Source: Planctomycetota bacterium (GTDB lineage: Bacteria; Planctomycetota; UBA1135; UBA2386). Taken from it: DNA of 41,815 nucleotides. This document shows, piece after piece, positions 32,422-39,769 of this stretch. Position 1 is the first letter of the stretch. Each line of letters opens with the position of its first letter. The position numbers and the translations under genes were made by a program. The notes below the pieces were generated by a model that saw nothing but the letters and a program-made list of their open reading frames with translations, had not been told where the DNA came from and made no database searches. Location: contig JAGQRB010000522.1 in NCBI GenBank assembly GCA_020425925.1, positions 1-41,815 on the forward strand, given 5' to 3'.

Positions 32422-33350
32422 GACCGGTCCCATACCATCGCGACGAACAGTAGCGGCAAATAGACGATCGACACCAGGAAGGTCATGCGCATCGCGACGC
32501 TCTTGCGCGTCAGCGCGGCGAACAGCGTCGGCACGAAGAACAGCACGTCGAGCAGCACGGCGATCACGATGTAGCGCTCGCCGGCCATTCCGGTGACGAA
32601 CGGGATCGTCGACGCGATCCCGAGCCCGCCCATGTAGAGCAGCATCGTCACGCCGGTGCGGACACCGGTCGGGTCGAGCACGGGCAGCATCCGCATGCCG
32701 GCGGCGGCGTAGTCCTCGCGGTAGCGCCACGCGATCGACAGGAAGTGCGGGATCTGCCAGCAGAACACGATCATGAACAGCACGAGCTGCGGCAGCACGA
32801 GCTTGCCGGCGAGCGCGGCATGGCCGACCACCGGCGGCAGCGCGCCGGGGATCGCGCCGACCAGGGTGTTGAGCGGCGTGCGCACCTTCATCGGCGTGTA
32901 GATCGCGACGTAGCTGACCACGATCGCGGCGCAGAGCCCGGCCGCGACCCAGTTGAGCTGCCCGAGGTGACGGGTGCCGTCGGGCTCGAGCGGCGCCGCA
33001 CCGAACAACACGAGGCCGACACCGAGCAGCGCTGCGACGATGCCGAACAGCAGGACCTCGCGCGGTGACAGGCGCCCGGTAGGCAGCGGCCGGCCCTGCG
33101 TGCGCTTCATCAGCGGATCGCGTTCGCGCTCGATGAACATGTTGAGCGCACCCGCACCGGCCGCCGCGCAGAACGTGCCGATCGTCGTCATCAGAAGCAG
33201 GTCGAGCGGCGGGTTCCTGGTCTTCGCGGGCCACGCCATGTAGATGCCGGCGACGACCGCGAAGACCGCGAGCGCGGACAACCGCGGCTTCGACAGCTCC
33301 CAGTAGGCGCCGAGCTTGCTGTAGGCGCCGAGCTTGCCGGCCAGGTTCAT
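32418..33350 (-). CDS. ctaB: Protoheme IX farnesyltransferase (heme O synthase)
   Basis: A 310-residue UbiA-superfamily membrane enzyme adding a farnesyl group to heme B to make heme O, the first step to heme A. The two Asp-rich motifs are visible: NMFIERERDPLMKRTQGRPL and the second region WRYREDYAAAGMRMLPVLD. SKPRLSALAVFAVVAG and YTPMKVRTPLNTLVGAIPGA are CtaB signatures. About nine membrane helices fit the family. The N-terminus carries a small duplication (KLGAYS-KLGAYW). The gene starts ten bases after the ctaA stop and ends overlapping the ABC ATPase start. Confidence 0.95.
   Translation of the reverse strand: MNLAGKLGAYSKLGAYWELSKPRLSALAVFAVVAGIYMAWPAKTRNPPLDLLLMTTIGTFCAAAGAGALNMFIERERDPLMKRTQGRPLPTGRLSPREVLLFGIVAALLGVGLVLFGAAPLEPDGTRHLGQLNWVAAGLCAAIVVSYVAIYTPMKVRTPLNTLVGAIPGALPPVVGHAALAGKLVLPQLVLFMIVFCWQIPHFLSIAWRYREDYAAAGMRMLPVLDPTGVRTGVTMLLYMGGLGIASTIPFVTGMAGERYIVIAVLLDVLFFVPTLFAALTRKSVAMRMTFLVSIVYLPLLFVAMVWDRS
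33304..33337 (-). repeat. 18-base-period tandem repeat at the start of ctaB
   Basis: TAGGCGCCGAGCTTGC is repeated at 33304-33319 and 33322-33337, in frame. It encodes a duplicated Lys-Leu-Gly-Ala-Tyr near the N-terminus of the farnesyltransferase. A slippage duplication in a non-conserved region. Confidence 0.75.
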
Positions 33351-33360
33351 CCGGACCGAC

Positions 33361-34284
33361 TCACTCCGGCCGCCGCGTGCCGCGGAAGACGTGGGCGCAC
33401 AGCGTCGCCGCCAGCACCGTCAGCATCGCGCCGAGGAACACGTGCACGCTGATCAGCGCCGCGGTGCCGAGGTTGGCGACGTTCTCGGGTGTCTTGCCGG
33501 CGCTGTTGCGCACGATCAATGCGACGAAGCCGAGCACGAGCTGCAGGATCAGCAGGGTCGCCAGCCAGCGTGCGACACCGCGCAGACCCGGAACCCCGCC
33601 GAGCTTGCCGACCGCGAAACCGGTCGCGATCACCACCACGAGGAACACGACCAGCGAGTTGCCGGCGTGGGTCCAGAGCGCGTGTGAGTTGTTGGTATGG
33701 CGGGCGATGCCACCGAGCAGGGTCTGGGCGATCAGCATGGCGACCGCGACGATGGCGAGCCTGCGACCGGTGCCCGGGGGAACGCCATCGATCGGCGCGG
33801 TCCGCGCGTAGCGGTCCGACAGCAGGTAGGCCAGCCAGGCGAAGATCGACAGCGTCACCTGCGCCAGCAGACCGTGCGTCACCGACGTCACGGCCGGCAG
33901 CTCGAGTCGGACGCCGACGCCGCCGACGACTGCCTGCATCAGCAACACGACGCCTCCGATCCAGGCGGTCTTCCGCGCCGCGGGCGTGGCACGCCGACCG
34001 AACTGCAACCAGAGCGCGAGCACCAGTGCCAGCGTGCCGGCGAGCGACGCGATCAGGCGGTGAAAGTGCTCGAGGAAGCCCGGCACGGTGGTGTAGGACC
34101 GCTCCGGCATCAGCTGACCGTCCGACAGGGGCCAGTCGACGAACGCCATCCCTGAACCCGTGCTGGTGGTCATCGCGCCGAACACGATCACCACCATCGT
34201 CGTCACGATGACACCCATCGCGAGCCGGAACGGCCCACGGCTCTCGCCCGGGGCGGCGGCGGGGATGGCGGCGGAGGTGCTCAT
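33361..34284 (-). CDS. ctaA: Heme A synthase (COX15/CtaA)
   Basis: A 307-residue membrane enzyme that oxidises the C8 methyl of heme O to give heme A. Eight hydrophobic segments are seen. Key heme-ligand histidines lie in PGFLEHFHRLIASLAG (with the conserved Glu and two His), SVTHGLLAQ, ARHTNNSHALWTHAGNS and ALISVHVFLGA. The N-terminal GAMTTSTGSGMAFVDWPLSDGQ motif (split for description) is typical of COX15-type enzymes. It is the first gene of the run ctaA-ctaB-ABC ATPase-ABC permease-DUF420. The oxidase subunits themselves are not in this window. Confidence 0.95.
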   Translation of the reverse strand: MSTSAAIPAAAPGESRGPFRLAMGVIVTTMVVIVFGAMTTSTGSGMAFVDWPLSDGQLMPERSYTTVPGFLEHFHRLIASLAGTLALVLALWLQFGRRATPAARKTAWIGGVVLLMQAVVGGVGVRLELPAVTSVTHGLLAQVTLSIFAWLAYLLSDRYARTAPIDGVPPGTGRRLAIVAVAMLIAQTLLGGIARHTNNSHALWTHAGNSLVVFLVVVIATGFAVGKLGGVPGLRGVARWLATLLILQLVLGFVALIVRNSAGKTPENVANLGTAALISVHVFLGAMLTVLAATLCAHVFRGTRRPE

Positions 34285-34333
34285 TCGGGCAGGACAGAAT
34301 GCCCCGGCGGTCGCCGATTTTCACGGCGGCGGG

Positions 34334-36538
34334 TCACCGCACCTGCCAGTAGACGTCGCTGAGGATCCGCCAGGAACCGTCGTCCTGCTGCCGCCACGTC
34401 AACACGAACTCGACGACACTGGTGCGAAGGGCGCCACCGGCATCGCGCTCGAGCCGCGACGTGCCGCGCTGGACGACCAGGCCGCCGCCGCCCTCGGTCG
34501 AGTGGACGTCGAGCAGCCAGCGCTTCGCCTGCCCGATCCGCTGCCAGTAGGCGTCGATCGCCGCGCGCCCCGCGACGATCGGCCCACCGGGCCCGACCAG
34601 ACGCGCATCGTCGGCGTAGATCGCGGCGACCTCGGCATGGCGGCCTTGCTCGAGCGCGACGCGCATCGACTCGAGCCGCCCGCCGACCTCGGCGAAACGC
34701 GTCTCGCTCGCGGCGGCCGCGACCAGGGTGCCGGTCGCATCCGGGATCAGGCGCACCGCGCGCAGGTTGCAGACCCCGTCGCCTTTCACACTGCGACAGG
34801 TCACGCGACAGCGACCGAGACCGCGGTGCGCCGAGAAGGAGCCGGCCGCGACCCGGCGATACTGCTGCCAGCCACCGGTGTGCGCCGGGATCACGAACTT
34901 GCCGCGGCGCCCACGGAGGTCCCATTCGAGCTCACCGCCCTCCGAGCCGGGCGCTACCGCGAGCTCGAACTCGACGATCAGCGGGCGCTGCTCGGTGTCG
35001 ACCAGCACGTCGTTCCAGACCACGCTCTCACCCGGCGCGGTCCAGTAGCCGACGTTGGCGATCGACGCGCTGGCCTCGCGGTCGACGTGGGACTCGAGGC
35101 GCAGGGTCTCGCCCTCGAGCGTCGCGGCGGTGACCGGCAGCGTGGTCACGCCGTCGGCGTCGGGCAGGAAGCGTGGGTCCTCGGCCGGCGGCCCGTCGAG
35201 CTCGAGCGCGATGACGGTGGCGTGTTCGTCCGCCCGCACGTCGCGCAGGTCGATCGCCGGTCCGTTCTCCGAGGGTTCGACCGGCACCGCACCCTGGCCC
35301 AGCACGCGCGCGACCTGCACCTGGTTTCGCAGCGGCACGACCAGGCGTCCGCGCTTCGGCCAGTCGTAGACGTGCAGGTAGACCGTGTTCCCCTTGCGCG
35401 TCGCGCGCCCCCACGGCGTCTGCCGGAACGGGCTGCCGGTGGTGCCGTAGATCGCCTCCCCGTTCACCCGCAGCCAGTCGCCGATCGCGAACAGGCGGTC
35501 GACCATGATCAGCGGGATCGTGCCGTCGGCGTCGGGGCCGATGTCGAGCAGCAGGTTGCCGCCGCGGCTGACCATGTCGATCAGCGTCCGGACGGCGGCA
35601 GTGCGCGACAGGTAGACGTCGTAGTCCTCGAGCCGATTGAACGCGAACGAGTGCCCGATGCCGCGGCACTCCTCGAACGGGCGCCGGCCGGAGTAGCTGT
35701 CGCCGCCACCACCGCCGTCGCCGTACTCGGTCGTGAAGAAGTCGCCGACGCGGCCGCGCAGGCCCTTGCCCCAGCGGTCGTTGACCGCGAGCTCGGCGGC
35801 GTTCGGCGCGTTGGCGTAGAGCCACGACAACAGCTCGGTCGCGCGCCAGGTCGTGTCGGGGTGGTTCCACTCGCCGTCGGGCCAGAACACGTCCGGCGCG
35901 TAGCGCGCGACCAGGTCCTTGACCTGCGGGAACATCACGCGCTCGACGTAGTCCGGGATCGAGCCGTCGAACACCGGGTCGTGCCACTCCATGAACGAGT
36001 AGTAGAGCCCGAAGCGAAGCCCGGCGCCGCGCACCGCGGTCGCGAGCTCGCCGAGCAGATCGCGTTTCGGGCCGGTCTCCGCCGCGTTCCAGGGATAGCC
36101 GCGGACCTCGCTCGCGATCGCGCTCGGCCACAGGCAGAAGCCGTCGTGATGCTTGCTGGTGATCACGATGTAGCGCGCGCCGGCGCGCGCGAAGATCGCC
36201 GCCCACTGCTCGGGATTCCAGAGCTCGGCGCGGAAGCGCTCGGCGAAGTCGCGGTACTCGAAGTCGGCGCCGTAGACGCGCTCGTGGAACTTCCGCACCA
36301 GGCCGCCGTGCGAATCGGTGTCGAGCCAGTGCTGGTACCACTCGCTGTAGGTGCTCGTGTCGCAGAACGACGGCACCGAGTAGACGCCCCAGTGGATGAA
36401 GATCCCGAACTTGGCGTCGGCGAACCAGGCCGGCGTCGCGTGTCGGGCGAGCGCCTGCCATTCGGCTGCGGTCTGCTGCGCCGGCAGCAGGCCGGCGGCG
36501 AGCGCGAGCGTCGGGAGGACGGGGCGGATCGACGTCAT
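34334..36538 (-). CDS. GH29 alpha-L-fucosidase with C-terminal SnoaL-like domain, secreted
   Basis: A 734-residue exported enzyme. The signal peptide (residues 1-20) reads SIRPVLPTLALAAGLLPAQ. The GH29 barrel (about 25-370) includes WFADAKFGIFIHWGVYSVP, ITSKHHDGFCLWPS and the nucleophile Asp221 in DVFWPDGEWNHP; GNLLLDIGPDADGTIP is also a family signature. It hydrolyses terminal alpha-L-fucose, as found in algal fucoidans and animal glycans. Residues about 380-600 are beta-rich accessory domains. The last ~115 residues (GRLESMRVALEQGRHAEVAA to the end, with SWRILSDVYWQVR) look like a SnoaL/DUF4440 alpha+beta barrel, an unusual appendage for GH29. A single reading frame runs through all parts. 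The gene is preceded on the same strand by a small secreted helical protein. Confidence 0.92.
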   Translation of the reverse strand: MTSIRPVLPTLALAAGLLPAQQTAAEWQALARHATPAWFADAKFGIFIHWGVYSVPSFCDTSTYSEWYQHWLDTDSHGGLVRKFHERVYGADFEYRDFAERFRAELWNPEQWAAIFARAGARYIVITSKHHDGFCLWPSAIASEVRGYPWNAAETGPKRDLLGELATAVRGAGLRFGLYYSFMEWHDPVFDGSIPDYVERVMFPQVKDLVARYAPDVFWPDGEWNHPDTTWRATELLSWLYANAPNAAELAVNDRWGKGLRGRVGDFFTTEYGDGGGGGDSYSGRRPFEECRGIGHSFAFNRLEDYDVYLSRTAAVRTLIDMVSRGGNLLLDIGPDADGTIPLIMVDRLFAIGDWLRVNGEAIYGTTGSPFRQTPWGRATRKGNTVYLHVYDWPKRGRLVVPLRNQVQVARVLGQGAVPVEPSENGPAIDLRDVRADEHATVIALELDGPPAEDPRFLPDADGVTTLPVTAATLEGETLRLESHVDREASASIANVGYWTAPGESVVWNDVLVDTEQRPLIVEFELAVAPGSEGGELEWDLRGRRGKFVIPAHTGGWQQYRRVAAGSFSAHRGLGRCRVTCRSVKGDGVCNLRAVRLIPDATGTLVAAAASETRFAEVGGRLESMRVALEQGRHAEVAAIYADDARLVGPGGPIVAGRAAIDAYWQRIGQAKRWLLDVHSTEGGGGLVVQRGTSRLERDAGGALRTSVVEFVLTWRQQDDGSWRILSDVYWQVR

Positions 36539-36566
36539 GGACGCCGATTGAACCGCCCCGCGCGGC

Positions 36567-37385
36567 TCACTGCATCATCGTCGTGCCGCCCTGACCCTGG
36601 CCGCCCTCGAAGGCTTCCCACATCGGGCGCTCGAAGTCCTTCAGGTTGCGCGAGTCGACGGTGCGGTCGATCGCCTGCGACGGCTCGTTCTCGGCGATCG
36701 CGAGCAGGTCCTCGACGTCGCGGTCGCGGCCGCCGGCGAGGCTCGAAGCCGACTGCAGGTAGGTCTTCGCGAGGTCGACCTCGCCGATGCGCAGCAGGCA
36801 GGTGCCGAGGTTGCGGTAGGCGCTCAGCATCGCGGTCTGCGGCACCGCGCCACCCGGCACGAGCGACAGCTCGGCGATCGCGCGCTGCCAGAGGCGCTGC
36901 TGCATGAACTGCTCGCCGCGGTAGAGGTGCGTCAGCACGGCGGTGTCGAGCTTGCTCGGCACCTTCTCGAACTCGGTGGCCTCGATCCACGGCATGTCCT
37001 GGAACGTGTTGCGCACGATGCCGGTCACGCGGATGCGGTCGTAGGTCTGCAGCTGGTAGAGCGCGTCGAGCTGCGGGCTGAACTTGCTGAGGAACAGCGC
37101 GCCGAACAGGTCCTCGTACGACTTCTGCTGCCAGATCTCCTGCTCGTCGCCCCAGACGTAGAAGTTCGCGAAGTCCGACGGCGTGAACTTCGTGAAGAAC
37201 GGGTTGCTGATGCGGCCGAGCGAGGCGAACTGCACCACGAACGTCACCTTGACGTTGCGGTAGGCATGGGGCTCGGCGCGAACCCGGGTGAGCGTGGTCT
37301 GAACCGGCGTGCCGAACTCGCGGTCGTCCTGGGCCGGGAGCACGGCAATGCCGAGCAGAATAGAAGCGAGCGTCGCGGTTCTCAT
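36567..37385 (-). CDS. Secreted hypothetical protein with OB-like and TPR-like regions
   Basis: A 272-residue protein I do not recognise. It begins with a signal peptide (ATLASILLGIAVLPAQ). Residues 30-145 are beta-rich and OB-fold-like (YRNVKVTFVVQFASLG, YDRIRVTGIVRNTFQDMPWI). Residues 150-235 are helical and TPR-like (LYRGEQFMQQRLWQRAIAEL, AYRNLGTCLLRIGEVDLAKT). The last residues are Gly/Gln-rich and end TTMMQ. It might be a periplasmic scaffold. It is followed on the same strand, 28 bases later, by the alpha-fucosidase, and preceded by the small acidic gene, so an operon is possible. Confidence 0.78.
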   Translation of the reverse strand: MRTATLASILLGIAVLPAQDDREFGTPVQTTLTRVRAEPHAYRNVKVTFVVQFASLGRISNPFFTKFTPSDFANFYVWGDEQEIWQQKSYEDLFGALFLSKFSPQLDALYQLQTYDRIRVTGIVRNTFQDMPWIEATEFEKVPSKLDTAVLTHLYRGEQFMQQRLWQRAIAELSLVPGGAVPQTAMLSAYRNLGTCLLRIGEVDLAKTYLQSASSLAGGRDRDVEDLLAIAENEPSQAIDRTVDSRNLKDFERPMWEAFEGGQGQGGTTMMQ

Positions 37386-37434
37386 GATCTCTGGCTGTTG
37401 GCTGTGGCTGTTCGGGATATCGAAGGGGCGGCGG

Positions 37435-37611
37435 TCAGTCCGTGATCCGCTCCATCAGTCTGCGTAGGGCCTGGTCCATCAGTTCGTCCGGAACGTCCTC
37501 GTCCGACTGCGCGAGCATCCGGAGACGTTTGATGCGTTCCGGCTTGGAGAGGTCGCTCTGCATGAGCTCCTCGACGATCCGCTCGACGGACTCGGAGTTG
37601 CGTTTCGGCAC
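37435..37611 (-). CDS. Small acidic helical protein, 58 residues
   Basis: A short open frame starting at GTG 37611 with AGGG about nine bases upstream. The product PKRNSESVERIVEELMQSD... has regular leucine/isoleucine spacing and ends LMDQALRRLMERITD, suggesting two or three amphipathic helices. It has 10 Glu/Asp in the first 40 residues. No family is recognised; it resembles small regulatory or anti-sigma-type proteins only in composition. It ends 49 bases before the secreted helical protein gene on the same strand. The start is uncertain because no ATG is available. Confidence 0.5.
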   Translation of the reverse strand: MPKRNSESVERIVEELMQSDLSKPERIKRLRMLAQSDEDVPDELMDQALRRLMERITD

Positions 37612-37839
37612 GATGCTGAACCCTGGTGTGATTGCGGCGCGGAGACCGCACCACTCCGGGCGTATCGGCCGGGACCGGGTAGACCCTTGACCCGCCGTCG
37701 CCGAGCCGGCTCGCTCCGATACACCTCGCCGGGCCCGGTCGAAGGCGCGCTCGGACCGGGCCGTCCGCCCCGCCCTCAAGCGGCTGACGCGCGGACGCCG
37801 AACCGTTGCGAAACACGACGACTTCGCTCGCCGCTGCTC

Positions 37840-38931
37840 ATGAAACATACGAACTGCACGAAAACCGTCGGATTGCTGGTCATCGCGCTGGCCCTGCAGA
37901 CCCCGATCGGAGCCCAGGACATCGTGCTCAGCGAGATCCGCGCCGACAACAGCCAGCGCTGGGTCGAGATCCACAACCGTTCCAACGCCAGCGCCGATCT
38001 GTCGAACTGGAGCCTCTACTACGCGACCTCGACGTTCGCGATGCCGCAGACCTACTGGTGGCCGTTCCCGGCCGGCACGACGCTGCCTGCCGACGGCTAC
38101 CTGCGGGTGATGTGGTTCCAGAACCCACCGGCTGCCCCGGCACCCGGCGACTACTACACCGGAACCTCGATCCACGGCTTCCTGTTCAGCCTCGGCGGCG
38201 AGATCCTGCACGGCCACGCCGGCGCGCTCGCGCTGATCGACTCACAGCTCGGTGCCCACATGGGCACGCCGTCGCACTTCGTCGACTGGGTGAGCTGGGG
38301 GCAGAGCGGCTTCGTCCGCGAACAGCTCGCGGTCGCGAACGGACGCTGGGACGACGGCACCGCGGCGCCGGCGATCCCCGACAGCCGCAGCCTGGCGCGC
38401 AACGAGGCGTTGATCGGCGCTGCATCGCAGCACGTCGACGAGTGGTTCCTCGACGCGACGCCGACGCCACACGGCCCGAACACGGCCGGTGTCGTGGTCC
38501 ACGAGTACGGCACCGCCTGCACCGTGCCGGGTCACCATCTGGTCGGCAACCCGATGCTGCGCACGACCTCGCTGCCGCTGCTCGGCAATCCCGACTTCGG
38601 CTTCGTCGTCGAGAACACGACCGGCTTCTTCGGCGAGAGCATGCTGCTGGTCTACAGCCAGGCCGCGGCCCCGACCGGGCTGCCGTCGCTGCTGCCCTAC
38701 TTCCCCGGCTCGACCTGCGCCGAGTCGATCCACACCGGCCTGATCCTGACCTCGTCGGTGCGATCCACCGACTTCGCGGCGACCCACGTCGGGTTGCCGC
38801 TGTCGAACTGCACCGCCGCGATCGCGGGCCTCGAGCTGCACGTGCAGGCGATGGTCTTCGACTGGCTGCCGAACGCGTATCCGCCGTTCCAGGGCATCAG
38901 CAACGCGCTGATGGTCGTCATCGGGCAGTGA
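37840..38931 (+). CDS. Secreted lamin-tail domain protein with shared C-terminal module
   Basis: A 363-residue exported protein. ATG 37840 opens a signal peptide (KTVGLLVIALALQTPIGAQ). Residues about 26-200 form a lamin-tail (LTD) domain: DIVLSEIRADNSQRWVEIHN, ASADLSNWSLYYATSTFAMP, GYLRVMWFQNPP and HFVDWVSWGQSG. The LTD is a beta-sandwich common on secreted bacterial proteins and nucleases, and it may bind surfaces. The last 141 residues (from YGTACTVPGHHLVG) are the C-terminal module found at the ends of five other proteins in this window. No enzyme domain is present. Upstream, 228 bases separate it from the divergent small acidic gene; I see no clear promoter there. Confidence 0.87.
   Translation: MKHTNCTKTVGLLVIALALQTPIGAQDIVLSEIRADNSQRWVEIHNRSNASADLSNWSLYYATSTFAMPQTYWWPFPAGTTLPADGYLRVMWFQNPPAAPAPGDYYTGTSIHGFLFSLGGEILHGHAGALALIDSQLGAHMGTPSHFVDWVSWGQSGFVREQLAVANGRWDDGTAAPAIPDSRSLARNEALIGAASQHVDEWFLDATPTPHGPNTAGVVVHEYGTACTVPGHHLVGNPMLRTTSLPLLGNPDFGFVVENTTGFFGESMLLVYSQAAAPTGLPSLLPYFPGSTCAESIHTGLILTSSVRSTDFAATHVGLPLSNCTAAIAGLELHVQAMVFDWLPNAYPPFQGISNALMVVIGQ
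38506..38928 (+). other. Shared C-terminal module, copy F (lamin-tail protein)
   Basis: 141 residues from YGTACTVPGHHLVG, with SLPLLGNPDFGFVVEN, LTSSVRSTDFAATHVGLPLS, IAGLELHVQAMVFDW and a terminal ISNALMVVIGQ. It keeps the GTxC start, a P-L-L-G-N-x-x-F step, G-L-x-x-x-x-Q-A and SNAL...I, but is only distantly similar. Confidence 0.65.
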
Positions 38932-38950
38932 CCGCACGCGGTCGCGCCGA

Positions 38951-39631
38951 TCACTCGGCCGAGCGCGCCCGCTCTTTCTCCTGACGGCGGCGCACGCGCG
39001 CCGGCGCCTCGCCGCTGCGCCACAGGAACGCGACCGCGGTCGAACCCCATTCGCGCAGGTCGATGTCGAGGTCGTTGTCGAAGTCGTCCTCGTCGAGCAC
39101 GCCCGACTCGAAGTGGAACACGACGCAACCCTCGGGCGCCGTGCGCTCGAGCAGGCGCCGCGCCCGTGCCATCGACTTGACCGGATCCTCGGCGACCATC
39201 GAGTAGGGCGGATCGAGGAACACGACATCCGGCGCGATCTCGGCGTCGGCGGGCAGGTCCGGATCGACCTCGTCGCGCGCCATGCCGAACTCGGCGCGGT
39301 GCATCACCGGCGGATCCCAGGCGTCGACCCGCTTCACGACCGCACTCGCGAGCGCCCGCTCGCCGCAGAGCCCGAGGTTCTGCTTGAGCACGTCGATCGC
39401 GCGGCCGTTCTTCTCGCAGAACAGCACGCGGGCCGCGCCACGGCTCAGGGCCTCGATACCTGTCGCGCCGCTGCCGGCGAACAGGTCCCAGACCAGGGCG
39501 TCCTCGAGTTTTTCGCCGAGAATGTTGAAGAGGGCCTCACGCACCTGCCCCAGCAGGGGTCTGGTGCCCAGCCCACGAACCGACTTGAGGGTCCGTCCGC
39601 CGAACTCGCCGCCGATGACCTTGAGACTCAT
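38951..39631 (-). CDS. rsmD: 16S rRNA (guanine966-N2)-methyltransferase RsmD
   Basis: Methylates G966 in the small-subunit rRNA using S-adenosylmethionine. The 226-residue protein starts with KVIGGEFGGRTLKSV, has RPLLGQVREALFNIL, the SAM-binding DLFAGSGATGIEALSRGA (residues 49-66) and the catalytic motif IV FLDPPYSM (DPPY at 140-143). Length and motif order match RsmD. The ATG at 39631 is chosen since the sequence before it lacks family similarity. The C-terminus has a longer charged tail (RVRRRQEKERARSAE). It is divergent from the FHA-VWA gene and convergent with the lamin-tail gene. Confidence 0.94.
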   Translation of the reverse strand: MSLKVIGGEFGGRTLKSVRGLGTRPLLGQVREALFNILGEKLEDALVWDLFAGSGATGIEALSRGAARVLFCEKNGRAIDVLKQNLGLCGERALASAVVKRVDAWDPPVMHRAEFGMARDEVDPDLPADAEIAPDVVFLDPPYSMVAEDPVKSMARARRLLERTAPEGCVVFHFESGVLDEDDFDNDLDIDLREWGSTAVAFLWRSGEAPARVRRRQEKERARSAE

Positions 39632-39769
39632 GGTGAAGATCGCCCGGGCGGCGGCGTGGCTCGCGGTCGATCGCGCCCCCCCGGGAACTGTGCTCATGCT
39701 CGCCGGGCGCGCGTTCCGAAGCAACTTCCGCAACCGAACCCGGCACACCCGCTACAACAGAACGTCGCC

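Noticed and set aside
31462..33234. Apparent fusion of the ABC ATPase with an Arg-rich N-terminal region
   Set aside because: The upstream part is the out-of-frame reading of ctaB; the ATPase begins at the GTGA overlap.
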